Both the position numbers and the translations under genes were made by a program. From Ooceraea biroi (Eukaryota > Arthropoda > Insecta > Hymenoptera > Formicidae), in contig NC_039508.1 of NCBI RefSeq assembly GCF_003672135.1, positions 13,961,945 through 14,025,944 on the forward strand: a stretch of DNA of 64,000 nt, given 5' to 3'. Below, piece by piece: positions 26,833 to 39,981 of the stretch. The notes beneath the pieces are model-generated. The model was not told the DNA's origin, searched no databases, and saw nothing but the letters and a program-made list of their open reading frames with translations. Positions within the stretch are counted from its first letter, which is position 1. Each line of letters begins with the position of its first letter.

Positions 26833-27910
26833 TTTGCAATCACACAACGGACATTTTAAAAATTCCACAAAATTGTAGCACACGATACTGTCATTAACTC
26901 TAATCGAAGATAAGTAGGAATGTAATTATGGAAAAAAACAGGTTATCCGAACCGATGGAATCGACAGCTCAAAGATGACACTCCCCGGTGATCATCTTGT
27001 TAACCTGTGTTCACTCCCCGTCCGCTCCTTTCAACCACTCGATCAAAATGCTCACTGTGAAGAATCAGGATTACGATATTTATTTAAACTCGCCGGACCT
27101 CGTATAATGAGACGAATTAAACTTCCGAAAGGGGAGAAATAAAAAATGTATCAAATAAAAGCGCAAGCGTTTGACCACCAAACGCGACGCTACATCGCCG
27201 GACACTCCCTGTGACGAACGGTGACGGAAACCGACGAATGATGACGAATTAGATACGGCACGCAGATGCACGAATAGCAGTTACAGATGCACGAATAGCA
27301 TCAGTAGCATTTAGCATAAATTACTGTCATGTAATATACATGTACGTATTCTAAAATTCCAAGATTTTTTATGGAATATTATATAATACAAAAATATTTA
27401 ATAATTACAAAATTTTACACAAATTCACGAGTCCTATCTTGTCGATATTCTTCTCTTTTAGCACCTCTTTGGTAATTTCATCGCAAAACATACAAAGAAT
27501 ATTATTTATATCTTTGATAATTATATATTCATATTTGAACCACGTTTGAAAATTCTTGAATGTAAATTTATGAATGTTTATTCACATTTAAAACCTTTAA
27601 TATCTAATTCATATTTTAATTTTATATTTAAATATAAAATGGTTATAATCTTTTAAATTATATTTATTCTATCAATTATTTGAATTACTTATTCATTCGC
27701 ATCTTTTAGCGCAAATTTATTTTCGATAAGTATGTGGTGCCAACGCGGCTTAAATAAACATGCAGTTGCTGGTCTATGTTGTGTATCAATGATGGTGACT
27801 CGCAAAATGTCCTGAATGCTTTTAGATCGCCCTAACCTATAACTGACGAGTGGTCAAAGAGAGAGTTGCGTTTGTACTTCCTATATCTGTTTAAAGAATA
27901 AAACGATAAA
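26833..27910. promoter_or_regulatory. Divergent promoter region between contactin and Rpn1
   Basis: This 1.08 kb separates the contactin start (minus) from the Rpn1 start (plus). The part proximal to Rpn1 (27720-27910) is less AT-rich and probably holds its promoter and 5' UTR. The part proximal to contactin contains G+C-rich sequence (26940-27260). 27310-27700 is AT-rich filler. No TATA box can be placed with confidence. Confidence 0.5.
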
Positions 27911-30900
27911 ATGCCGGAGAGTACTAAGACAGAAACAAAACCGGTCAAGGAGGTGAAGAATGGGAAGGAAGACGATAAAAATGAACTGGTAAGAAATTAA
28001 CCTGCGTCGGAATAATGGTTGACATTATCGCATTATTGTGGAAAATGAACATTTAAAATCTGCTAATTAAATCTGTCTTCACAATGTTTACGTCAGCATA
28101 AGTTGAACAAATTGATTTACGTAATCGATCTCTTACAATTTGTTTTGCAATTCTATCTTTAAGCAACAACTACCTTGTCTTGGAATCATCAGACAATTTA
28201 CTTTTACTTTTTTTAGTCAGAAGAGGATAAACTTCTGCAAGAAGAGTTAACTCTGCTTGTGGAGCGCCTGCAGGATGCCAATACCAAATTGCACTATCCT
28301 GCTCTGGAATCCTTGCGCACGCACATTCGTGCGTCGACAACATCAATGACGAGTGTTCCGAAGCCACTGAAATTCATGCGGCCCCATTACGATACTATGA
28401 AAAACATCTACGAGAAAATCACGAATGTAAAATGCAAGGAATTGTGTTCCGACATTATTTCAGTTTTGGCAATGACCATGGGCGAGGGTCGTGAGTGCTT
28501 AAAGTACAGACTTACTGGTTCGGCATTGGCGATTGGTGAATGGGGACACGAATACGTGAGACATTTGTCAGGAGAACTAGCAGGAGAATGGGACGAGGTG
28601 ACGGGCGACGACGTCGAAGCAACGAACAAAAAGCTGATTGCCCTGGTGCACGAGATTGTTCCTTACAACATGGCGCATAATGCAGAGACAGAGGCGTGCG
28701 ATCTGCTGATGGAAATCGAGAGGCTCGACCTGCTGGAACAATACGTCGACGAAAGCGCGTATCAGCGAGTGTGCCTCTATCTTACGAGCTGTGTACCCTA
28801 CGTAGCCGACCCAGAGAACAGCACTCTTCTTCATGTCGCTTGTAAATTATACCGAAAGTTCGGACAATATCCACAAGCGATTAGGCTGGCAATGCAGCTG
28901 AACGATTTACCACTCATCGAATCCATCTTTATAAACTGCAGGGATCTGTAAGCATAATTCCAGGATTTCTTATTTAGAAATTTAATGATTTCGTTTTTTT
29001 TAAATTAAATTTTTTCTAAAACTTAAATTTCGATTTTTCTAAAATTCTCTAAAATTTTATATTCAATAAAGTGTTGTGATATTTTACGCGTCGAGATTAA
29101 AAGATTTATCTGTGCTTTCCAGTTCTATACAGAAGCAATTGGCCTACATGTTGGGCCGCCAGCAGATTTTCCTGGAAGTACACGAGTCTGCAATAGAGGA
29201 CGATGATTTATTCGAAATAATGTCCAACTCACACCTGAATAATCATTTTCTGAATTTGGCGCGTGAGTTGGATATAATGGAACCGAAAACACCTGAGGAT
29301 GTCTACAAGTCCCATTTGGAGAACTCGCGACCACCCTTTGGTGGAGGACAGGTCGACTCTGCACGGCAGAATCTTGCAGCAAGTTTTGTGAACGGTTTCG
29401 TCAATGCCGCGTTCGGCCACGACAAGTTGCTGATCGAAGACGGTAACAAATGGCTGTACAAGAATAAGGAACACGGCATGCTGAGCGCAACTGCGTCCTT
29501 GGGCTTGATTCTGCTGTGGGACGTCGATGGTGGCCTTACGCCAATAGATAAATATTTGTACTCCTCGGAGGATTACATCAAGTCTGGTGCTCTACTAGCC
29601 TGCGGTATTGTTAACTGCGGCGTGAGAAATGAATGCGATCCCGCTTTGGCTTTATTGTCCGACTACGTGTTGCACAGCAGCAACACGATGCGCATCGGCG
29701 CCATAGTCGGCCTCGGAATCGCATACGCTGGCTCCAACAGAGACGCAGTGCTGAGTTTATTGACCCCGGTGTTGAGTGACACTAAATCGAGCTGGGAAGT
29801 ACTGGGTATGACCGGTCTTGCATTAGGAATGGTCGCTGCTGGCTCCTGCAATGCCTACGTCACTACGGCGATCATGCACACGCTGATGGACAAGTCCGAG
29901 TCCGATCTCAAGGATACGTACGCGCGATTCCTCGCGCTCGGCCTGGGACTGTGTTTCCTGGGCAAGCAGGAGGCCGCGGAAGCGATCATAGCGGCCCTGG
30001 AGATCGTCCACGAACCATTCAGGTCAATGTCGACGACATTGGTGGAAGTGTGCGCCTACGCTGGCACAGGCAACGTCCTCAAGATACAGCATTTGCTACA
30101 CATCTGCTCGGAACATTACGAGCCGAGCAACGAGAAGGAGGAGAAGAGCGAGCGCAAGGATAAGGACAAGAAGGAAGAGAAGAAGGAGGAGAAGGAAAAG
30201 GATCTGAGTTCCAGGCAAGCCATTGCCGTTCTCGGCATCGCCTTGATCGCCATGGGGGAGGAGATCGGCGCCGAAATGGCTTACAGGACCTTCGGCCATC
30301 TGTTGCGCTACTGTGAGCCGGTGATCCGCCGATCGGTGCCCCTCGCTTTGGGCCTCATCTCGGTGTCGAATCCGAAACTGAACATCCTGGACACGCTTTC
30401 GAAATTCTCGCACGACAGCGACCCTGAAGTGGCTCACAACGCGATATTCGCCATGGGCCTGGTCGGCGCCGGCACGAACAATGCGCGACTGGCTGCCATG
30501 TTGAGACAGTTAGCTCAATTCCACGCGAAGGATCCCAACAATCTCTTCATGGTACGCATCGCGCAAGGCTTGACGCATCTGGGTAAAGGCACGCTCACCT
30601 TGTCGCCTTACCACAGCGACAGGCAGCTGTTGAGTCCGGTTGCTCTCGCCGGTCTCTTGTCGACGTTAATCGGTTTCTTGGACGTGAAGAACAGTGAGTA
30701 TAATTTTAATATAGAGAATACAAAAAAATGTGTTATATCATCATACGTTTAATGTTACAATGTTTTTTCAGTCATCCTTGGGCGCTCGCACTATCTCTTG
30801 TACACGTTAGCTGCCGCGATGCAGCCGAGGATGTTGGTGACGTTTGACGAAGATCTGAATCCACTGGCCGTGCCGGTGAGAGTCGGTCTCGCCGTTGACG

Positions 30901-31073
30901 TCGTTGGTCAAGCGGGCAAACCGAAGACTATCACAGGCTTTCAAACGCACACCACTCCGGTGTTGCTAGCGTACGGTGAGAGAGCAGAACTTGCTACCGA
31001 GGAGTACGTACCACTAACGCCGATTATGGAGGGTTTCGTGATTTTAAGAAAAAACCCAGACTTCACACCCTAG
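27911..31073 (+). CDS. Rpn1: 26S proteasome non-ATPase regulatory subunit 2 (Rpn1)
   Basis: Rpn1/PSMD2 is the large scaffold of the 19S base; its toroid binds ubiquitin, shuttle factors such as Rad23, and the deubiquitinase Ubp6/USP14. Coding exons are 27911-27988, 28217-28947, 29123-30693 and 30772-31073, giving 893 aa, near the family's about 900. Seen: a charged N-terminus, the helical region with KFMRPHYDTMK, proteasome/cyclosome repeats from about residue 413 (SGALLACGIVNCG, IGAIVGLGIAYAGSNR, LAGLGL-type helices), a Lys/Glu-rich linker at about 605-635, and the conserved C-terminus with SNPKLNILDTLSKFSHD, RLAAMLRQLAQFHAKDPNN, GKPKTITGFQTHTTPVLL and EGFVILRKNP. AATAAA at 31139-31144 is a likely poly(A) signal. 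Contactin is transcribed divergently upstream. Confidence 0.97.
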
Positions 31074-33119
31074 TCGCAATACTCTTCTCTATCGCCAATG
31101 TACCTCGTATTTCGAACTACTTATATAAAGCAGAATGTAATAAAGGCTTATGTACTGTTCATTTTGCGAAAGATGTGACATCCTCGACATACATCTCCCT
31201 TTGTCAGGATCAAGATACGTGCTAATGCGCTTCTCGTCGCGCCACGCGGGAAGGAGATTAAAGCAACAATAAAATTTCTTATTTAATAATAAAATACTGT
31301 GGTTTTAATAGTAAAAAATACTGATACAATGTATAAAATCTCGCTCGGCATGAATTTTGTACGCAGTATACTTCGTGAAAAGATCAATACAAAAAAATGG
31401 TATATTACATTAAAATCTTATAACGATAATAATATGTTGGCAGAAGTTAGCTTCTTTTGTAAGTACCAGTCAAAACGATATACGGATGTCTCACACAATT
31501 ATCATATAAGTTACATCCAAACGCTTTCTATCCTTTACTATCGTACTTTTCTTAACTGAGAATCGTAGATATGAAAAGTCTTTCTTACAATCATGTATTA
31601 ATCTGTTAAAAGTGCATATCGCGCGAAGTGCGTATAAACAAATGTATCGTATTATGTCAATAAAGTACCTTAATTATAAAAACTTCAAATAATACTTTCG
31701 TAAAGGCTTCTACCACAGCTACCATAATATTTTACAATACCTTTTGCTTATCGCAACTGTGTGTAGTTTAGTTTTAATGTAGTTTTACAGCAAATATGAA
31801 TATTTCAAAAGATCATCATGAATTACTCGTGTTTTGTATCGGTAATATAATTCATCAGCATCGTATTAATAAAGATTATTTTATGTTCTTTTTCATTGAT
31901 GAAAAATTGAAGATATTGAAAATTTGATTTTGAATTTCTATTCTTATCTTATAATATTTTTAATGCTATAATTCATGCAACACAATAAACTTAAAGTTTC
32001 GTTTCAAGACAAAATACTTAAATAAAAATCTAATGAATACAATGGGATAACAATAGATATAATAATGTAACTCCTACATATACCTATATATACAGCTTTC
32101 TAGGGATTATCCCATATAACTTACAAGATTTTATCGTTTGGCACTGGTTATTTGTTCAAATCATGATAATAAGTACGCTGTATAAATATATAAAAAAAAA
32201 GAAAAAAGAGAATCTGATTTCTTTAAGAATAAATCATGGAGCTATAATACATGTATAAATTATCGGCAGTCTCTTATAATGCTCCATGCAAAAAAATCTC
32301 AAAAGGAAACAAATTTTTAGGTATTCCCTTACATTCTCATAAAAATTATGTCTTATTATTCAACGTGATGGCAGTGTTTCAGATGGTAAAACAAAATTGT
32401 CCAGAAGAATTATTAGCTAATGTTTCATATTAGCATTTGTTTTCTATACTCAACAATAACAACAATCTACTCCTTATCTATCTAAGTCTTCTTATATATA
32501 ATTACGAATATATAGCACCTATCTGGACATTGATAACTAACTTTACATAAAAGTACTACTACTTGGCAAGCTGCAATATTAGTCAGAAAAATAATGTATT
32601 CTTTTATACATTTCTAAATTGCTCGAGTAATTAAAATTGTATAGATTAATACTATAACTATTTACTTACAAAGTCATCTAAGTCCCTTGTGATTGATGTA
32701 GCAACCACAACTTTCATACATAAAACTTGCATAACAAACATCCCTATCAAACATTAATAGAGCACTTGCGGAAGGCTTTAGTATCGACAGTTTATAAAAG
32801 TTATAATAATATTTTTATAAGCTCAACAATCATTCTATATGTATTGTAAAATCCACACTTACTGCCATCCAATATTAATAAAAAAACTACATAGTCCCAC
32901 AATAAAATAATACGATTATTATCGTTTAATAATTTACGTCTTTCATATATCTTCGTCATTATTGCAAGTAACAACACATTTTGTCACATGTATTAAACGT
33001 TGCAAACGGTTTAAATTTTATATACGCCATATTTGCAAAGAGTTGCGACTTCTGTAATAACGCTTTGAGAACACTATACATCTCTTACCTTTTCAAACGG
33101 CAGTAATTATTCAGTTTCA
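31074..33119. other. Intergenic between convergent Rpn1 and CACHD1-like genes
   Basis: The left end is the Rpn1 3' UTR with an AATAAA at 31139 and another at about 31268. The rest is AT-rich and should include the long 3' UTR of the CACHD1-like gene on the minus strand. Two plus ORFs of 60-86 codons are AT-driven and have no similarity I recognise. Confidence 0.55.
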
Positions 33120-36090
33120 CTAACAGTAATTCGTTTCCATATCGCGATGCACGGTCACTGGCGCTAAAACGTGATGCGGTGATCCCAGGTACGTCGTGGG
33201 GGAAGGCACTCCCACATTGGATTGTCTGTTTAAGTCCGGCTCGACGTTATTGCCAACGACCAGCAGGGGCTCGGAGGCAAAGGTTTGCTGCTCAGAATCG
33301 TCGTGAGGTGTCATAGTGCTGTATCCGTGGTCGCTGTCGCCACCAGGCGGTCTTCTGTAATTGGTGGAAACTCTATACGGAGAGATTGGCGCTACGTTGT
33401 CCCTCACGAGACAGTTCAAATTATTCTTGGTCTGATCCAATTCCATGGGCTCGAGATCAATCTCCATGTGCGTCATACGTAACGTATCGGGCGCAGTATG
33501 TAGGTGCAAGCACTGGTGCTCCACGCTCGACTGCACCGAGCGGAATCTGTAACAGAATAGGGCGACACCCAGAATCAAGACCAACGCGAGAATCCCGCCA
33601 GCCACTGGTCCGACCGAGGGCCACTCCTGTACCGCGATCTCGTCCGTTGACTGCGAATCTGGAAAAAAACGTGATTCCTTACGTTATACGACGACGATTG
33701 AAGGAACTGCGCAGGCATGAGGAGGGAAAGAAGAGGAACTCACTGTAAGTGCCGTCATTGTAAGGTATCACCGATCCGAAGATACCCTTGAAGCACACGG
33801 ACGTGTCGGAGCAGAACGGTTGCTGCAGCGGAGTCTCTCCGTCGGCGTCGATGTGGCACCACTGACAATCCGCGACGCCCAGACAGTCCCTCTCCGTCGT
33901 GTACGATTTGCACTCAACGGACGGACAGGTTTTTAGATTCGCCGGCTGTATCCACGGCGTCTGCAAACTCGAGCCTTGCTCGTACAGAGGCGGACAAGAG
34001 CTCAGACTGTCGATATCCTGCTGCTGCGCGCAGCTGGAAGTATACAGGGAACACTCGCAGGGACATTCGCAACTGGTTTGTTCCATGCTCTTGCAGTTCA
34101 GGCACGAATGATCCATCTGTAACATTAAATAGAGAACATTATCACTTATGGTAAAAATAAAATATTTTAATTATTTAGATATTTTCGAATCCAAAACAAA
34201 TGGCATAAGTGCTTACCGTGCTGCACGGACAGAAAGCTGATTGCAAATTACATTGAGTCGTCATGTTGATAACGCCAAGGAAGACGTTGGTGCCTGGTAC
34301 AGCAGCTACCTGGTACCTAACGCAATGCTCGCCATGTGCTATATTCGTAAGAACCTCATCGAGGGATGTATTAAATTGATAATATCTTTGCGCAGTGCCG
34401 TCTAGATGGTTAGCGCATAATTTCTTTTTCACGAACATTTCGTGATTCAATATATCGTTGGCTACCAGAAGCTCCTTGTGCGTTAGATGCTGCTGCTCGA
34501 TCTTGCCCGTCGCTTCCAGCAACGTCGGATGAGATACCAAGTAACCTTTGTCATCCATCAAGAAACATTTTACTGTCGCGTCGTTACAAAACGAGAACAT
34601 ATCCAGCAGCAGTTTCACGATATAACCCATGGTAACGTCCATAGACAGAACAGCGACAGCGTAACCTGCGTTTTCACTTTTCGGATACCTAACAATGTGA
34701 CTCAAGGTGACTACGTAGCCTGAGCCAGCTGCGTCCAAGTAAGGCGGGGTCAAGATTACTTTGTCAGGATGCTCCAGCGCTTTCCCGTACCACATTCGTC
34801 TCTTAGGATCGAAACCAGAATCCAGCACCATCCCCGGAAATATTTCCAGTGCACCACTGACCGTACCGACGACGTATCTAAAAAGAAAAGCAGAAATATA
34901 TTAAAATATGACTACAAATCATCAAAAATTACATGTAATCGATAAGACCGTAGTTATTCGTGAGTCTTACCTTCTTATTACAAATTTATTCAACGAACTG
35001 TCTACGTGTTGCTTCTTGAAATGTTTCAAAACCTGCGCCAGAGTCGCCACGTCTGGCTTTACGGACGAATGTAGTCCAGGATTAGCTAAAAGACCCGTCA
35101 TATCTTTTATGTACGCCATGTAGCTCTGCACATTTACGGCCGAGCCGGTTTCTAGCAGCTTCAATTGTTCCATTGGAGACTGGAAGCACCACGGTGATAA
35201 ATAAACTGCTCCCATTGCTAAAATACAAAAATATATTCTTCAGTACCTTTGTTTGAAAAATATACATGCACACGTGTACAGCAACTGGAATGAAAGATTC
35301 TGTCTTACATAAAGTTATGATCCTGTTTCTGTAAACGCAAAGCGCATCTTTATCGACGACAGTTTGAAGCATGAGATCGAGACGATGATGCAATATATCC
35401 AGCGGTAGCAAGGGAACGATTCTCGCGACAGGCAATATTCCTTCCTCAGTCGTAGATACCAAACATATTATCAAGTCCTCGTAAATTAAATGCTTCCATC
35501 TATACAGTTTCTGTAACATACATCGATGAAGCATGTTCACTCGTGAAATATCTTTGTCCTACGTTCGCATCTTCAAATGTAAGTAAAGAAGTCATCGTAC
35601 CTGTTCACCTAACTTTGTCTTTACATCCATGGTACCCTGAGCCTCATTTATCATTCTCGTTACTACTCGACTATCAATATTTTCGATGTCGTGTAAATGC
35701 ACTTTGAGTGGTTGCTCCATTATTGTCTCGAGCCTGGGAAAATCTTTATGCATCCAAACCATACCTTTGCTGTCAAAGAATATGGCATGTATGTCTGGCC
35801 CGGCGTTAAAGTACGTTATGTCATCGAGGAAATCGCGCAATTTCACGTTTAAGAACGATAGCGCGGTGCTCGTGATCTGACCAATGGATAACGTCATCGC
35901 CTTGCTGTACGGCTCAAAATATGGGTCCGATACATGATACTCCTTTTTGTGCTGATTTGGACATTGTAAGCAGGAAAACAGTTTTGCTATCTCGTATCCA
36001 AGAACGTTTTGCGTTGGAAGAATTAAGAAATTGTCATCGTTTAAAGAGTACTTTGCATTGTTGTGTGATTGTTGGTCTAAAAATAAATTG

Positions 36091-36135
<45 letters not shown>

Positions 36136-37355
36136 CTGACATACCTACAACTTTGAGAAATGAGATAACTAACTCACCTGTAAGAATCAGTATAGTTTTG
36201 AGGTAAGTCTTCACGTTTCTTGAAATTATCTCGGAGATTTCGTGCACGTTCGATACATTTTCTACTTTATTTGTTAAATGTATGACAATTACTTCATTCT
36301 TTAAATCTTGCGTTAAGCTCTTAAAGTCAACTTTTGTCGTCTGATTTAAATCTGGAAAAAATATGAATATTTTACAATTAACATATTACGTGTGAGATGT
36401 ACGTGTACCTTGACAATATTATAATCAATCTTAAAATTACCTGTCCTAATTAGACCATCGATATAACGGGCTAATTGAAACTTATTGATATCTGTTGCCT
36501 TCAACAAGCCATCTTTACAAAACAAGGGAGCAGTGTTAGAAAGACCCACTACAGCAACGTTATCCTTTTCAGACAGCATATCTATGACAGCTTTCGCCGT
36601 TATTTGTGCCAAACTAAGGTCAGACTCGGACATGGACGTGCCATGATCCAAAAGTAGAACGACATTCTTCTCGGAACAATACTGAGATAACCAGAGAGGC
36701 CCAACGTTGTGAGCTAATGTAGGTGGTCCACATATCGTACCGAGTTGATTTATTGGCAATATGTGCAGGTTCTTCCATTCCTGGTTCCTTAAATTTGTCG
36801 CGAGTGCTGAAATCAAGATCAAGGTACATAACAAGTTACACTTTCAAGATGAGACGCTGAAACTCCAGTGGACATACCTGTTACAATCTGTGTGCACATA
36901 TCCGAAACCGAGTTCTGCTCGATGTCCAAACTCGCCACTTGACTAGAACACATAGGTTTGTCCTGCGTCTTGGACAGGATAAGGTGCACAGCGTTGTAGC
37001 CATGTTCAAGAACATCGACGTACGATTTAAGTTTCTTGTTGAACTTATCCACTAACAGGTTTAGTCTAGTGTCTACACTGCTAGAGATGTTCGCGAATTC
37101 CATCTTGTCGATTGTTTCCTGGAAGGAAGACACGCCAAGCTCCTCGTCGACGATGGATCGCAACGCTCGCGACAGATGCACCGCAGCATCGCGCAGGCAC
37201 AGGCCATTCAGAGGCTCGGCCGGCACCTGCTTGCGCAGTGGTTTGCCGGATTGGCATTTAATGGAAGTGATATTGGAAGTGACACCGTCGTTAGCGGCTA
37301 CGTAAAAATTCGTCGATACCAACATCAGACTCAAATACAAAATCCTTACAGCCAT
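33120..37355 (-). CDS. VWFA and Cache domain-containing protein 1 (CACHD1-like), alpha2delta-related membrane protein
   Basis: CACHD1 is related to the alpha2delta subunits and in vertebrates modulates voltage-gated calcium channels. Coding exons are 36878-37355, 36441-36806, 36178-36351, 35601-36076, 35309-35510, 34971-35217, 34217-34877, 33744-34116 and 33120-33658, giving 1171 aa (human about 1270). Seen: signal peptide (MAVRILYLSLMLVS), VGCC N-terminal helix region, VWA domain from about 205 (VVLLLDHGTSMSESD), Cache regions (about 390-470 and from about 660, with MWYGKALEHPDKVILTPPY), a Cys-rich module (CKSYTTERDCLGVADCQWC), one TM helix at about 1010-1031 and a cytoplasmic tail with DHGYSTMTPHDDSE and a VTVH motif near the end. 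This tail matches CACHD1 rather than alpha2delta. The start was chosen for the signal peptide; the frame stays open upstream. The MIDAS reads DxGxS rather than DxSxS. Head-to-head with Aly/REF. Confidence 0.88.
36096..36132. repeat. (TA)n microsatellite in a CACHD1-like intron
   Basis: An uninterrupted AT dinucleotide run just upstream (on the minus strand: downstream of the donor at 36178) of the acceptor feeding exon 4. It may be length-polymorphic. Confidence 0.9.
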
Positions 37356-37916
37356 CTCGACAAAATTGCAGCTACTTTGGCAACGAATACTTTGCGTCCT
37401 AACCTCACGGATTCGTCGTTTTACAATAGTGATAAATCGTGCCGATAAACATTTCACGAGCAAGTCAATCGCTGGCGTACGAGGTTTGTTTACAAGAATG
37501 CCGGACGCCGAGAAGTATTGGGCTTTTGTGAGAAAATGATGTGACATGAAGTACTGTATATGTAGATGGATATGTTAGTGCAATTTCGATCATTTCCTAA
37601 CCGCCATTTTGAATGTCGCAACATAGGACGCGGCAGCGACACGCAGCAACGCGGTGGCCCAATCACCGTCTTGCTTTTCTATAGTATTCAGAAAAGCAAG
37701 GCGGTGATTGGCAACGCCTCTGCCACGTCCTGTCTCTATAACGTTGGTACCTCTGATGACGCACGATCGTCAGTACCCAGATTGCTGTGCGGCGTTGTTT
37801 CACTCGTTTCACTTCGTTATACCGCCATCACGAAAAGAGAGCAGCAAGGGAGGTTGGTTTTCTGCTCTGAAGTGTTCCTTTCGCGTCGTACTTACGTTCC
37901 ATCGTAAACCGTACAA
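37356..37916. promoter_or_regulatory. Bidirectional promoter region, CACHD1-like (minus) and Aly/REF (plus)
   Basis: Only 561 bp separate the two start codons. The interval has two ACCGCCAT motifs in the same direction (37600-37607 and 37821-37828), which match the YY1/Pleiohomeotic core, and a 22-bp inverted repeat at 37659-37680/37690-37711 whose outer ends are CCAAT and ATTGG. No TATA box is seen, as usual for housekeeping promoters. The transcription start sites are not visible from sequence. Confidence 0.55.
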
Positions 37917-39981
37917 ATGAAGATGGTAGATAAAATAGAGATGAGCCTGGACGACATCATCAAACAGACCAAGGGATCGAGGGCTCGAGGTGGTGGCGGC
38001 GGTAGACGCGGTAGAGGCGCCGGCACTTCGCCCCGTCGAGGAACACGTAGGACTCCGAGAACTGGTGGCGGCGTCATGCGAGGACGCAACCGTGGAGGCA
38101 TCGTACGCAGTTCCTTGCCGTATACGAGGGTAAGAGAGCGATGTGTCGCAATCTAATTTTTTTATTCGCGGAATTTTCGTTCGCGTTCATGCTCTGTTCC
38201 GTTATATGAGCTGCGCGCGTGTATGTGTAATTGCGCGCGCATAATGCGTGTGTGTGCGTATGTGTGCTCCGTGAATACGTACAGGTATGCGTGAATTCAT
38301 ATATTAGTATATTTGTGTACGTTTGAATATATACATGAATAAAACCTCTGGTTTAAAATGCTCAATGGTGCATATGAGAGATTATTTTCACAAGTAGTAG
38401 TGAGATACAGACAGTAGTAGTAGTGGAAATGGAAAGAATTCGTCACGTTTCTTTTTGATCATGTCAGGTTTTTCCTAATTTTTATTCATTTTTCTACATT
38501 AGTAGCTCTTAATTATGTTTTACTGAACAGGGCGATGTAAACAGTGCTTGGAAACACGACATGTTTGATGGCGTCAAAAAGGTTGGTCGTGGTGCAATAG
38601 GCAGTGCAGGCACAACTAAACTCTTGGTGTCAAATCTTGATTTCGGTGTATCAGATTCAGATATTCAGGTACTGAAACATCTTCTGTAATATAACTTAAA
38701 TCTATATTTAATACATTGATTGCCATGGTAAAATCAAATAAAGATATAAAGTTGCTGAAATTTGTGATACTTTAAATATTTATAAGGAATCCTTTTATAA
38801 TGCTAAAAGTTCAGCTCAACTAATTAATATCAAATACATATTCAATCAACTTTTCTACTCTACTTCCCAAATTATGTAAATCCTCTCTATCCATTCTAAT
38901 CTCGATCCTTGTGCATTCTCTATCCTCCATTTTCTATATTTGCTTCTCTTTATCACAGCTTCACATGTTTTACAAATATTAAAAATATTTTTTATCATTA
39001 TCTCAATAGTTATGTGGCATTCAATGTATTAATTCCTTCGTAGATAAGAATATACTTTTAAACATTTAGCAGTTTTCACATGGAAAACTTGTTAATGACA
39101 TCTTTTAGGAATTGTTCAGCGAATTTGGACCTTTGAAATCAGCAGCAGTACATTATGATAGGTCAGGACGATCTCTGGGCTCTGCAGATGTTATATTTGA
39201 AAGACGAGCAGATGCTATCAAAGCTATGAAACAATATCATGGAGTACCTTTAGATGGTATGCACCTAATCTATGCAAATGTTTATTTTTATTTTCAAATC
39301 TGCCTTCTCAATCATGAAATTTCATCCATGTTTAGCAATCGTTCATCAGTCCAGTTAAATTAATTTTCTGGTTCATACCTTGTAACTTAAAGTTTGAGTC
39401 TTTCCTGTTTTATTATTTCGATAAATACCGTTAGGATAATATTACGGAGAAATTAATTTTGTCGAGGTTATTGTGAATTTCTATTTTTAATCCAGTGTTT
39501 CACGTATTCCACATTTGTATTAATACCATATATGCGATGTATATCGGCAGGTCGTGAAATGAACATACAAGTCGCCACTTCTGAACTACCCATCACCTCT
39601 ATCCGTGCTGGCCCAAGACTTAGTGGCGCTAATTACACACAAAGACCTCAGACCCGTTTTAGAGGGAACCGCAGCACAGGACCTATCAGAGGTAATTTTA
39701 TTTACAAATTTATTTATTAAGATTACTATGCGCATGATAACTACGTCATTAATTCACGCAAGGAAAATTCGAAACATCTCTCAAAATTATATTTTGTGAG
39801 TCATGTTACACAAAATGTATTTAAATTTTCGTTGATCACAATATTATTGTGGAAATTTTGTGAAATTTAAGGTCGCGGTACTGGTCGGCGTGGTAGAGGA
39901 GGTACTCGACAAGTGACAAAGACACCTACTGCTGAAGAACTGGACGCAGAGTTGGAGGCGTACGTGAAGGAAGTAAAGTAA
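37917..39981 (+). CDS. Ref1: Aly/REF mRNA export factor (THO complex subunit 4)
   Basis: Aly/REF is a TREX adaptor that joins spliced mRNA to UAP56 and hands it to the NXF1 export receptor in the nucleus. Coding exons are 37917-38129, 38531-38668, 39109-39256, 39551-39691 and 39872-39981, giving 249 aa. Seen: N-terminal UAP56-binding motif (MSLDDIIKQTK), a Gly/Arg-rich stretch, an RRM with RNP2-like KLLVSNLDFGVSD, ELFSEFGPLKSAAVHYDRSG and an RNP1-like GSADVIFERRADAIKAMKQY, a second RG-rich region (GRGTGRRGRGGTR), and the conserved C-terminal helix TAEELDAELEAYVKEVK. Two in-frame ATGs (37917 and 37923) are both plausible; I used the first. A distal AATAAA is at 40740. Confidence 0.96.

Noticed and set aside
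26833..26883. Upstream Met of contactin at 26883
   Set aside because: It would place 17 residues with three Cys before a standard signal peptide.
27790..27815. TGACTCGCA upstream of Rpn1 as an antioxidant response element for the CncC/Nrf1 proteasome bounce-back
   Set aside because: Spacing is one base short of the TGAnnnnGC consensus on both strands, so the match is not good enough.
30096..30437. Minus-strand ORF with a long Leu-rich run, like a membrane protein
   Set aside because: It is the antisense of the Lys/Glu-rich linker and flanking repeats of Rpn1; GAG/AAG codons read backwards as CTC/CTT give Leu.
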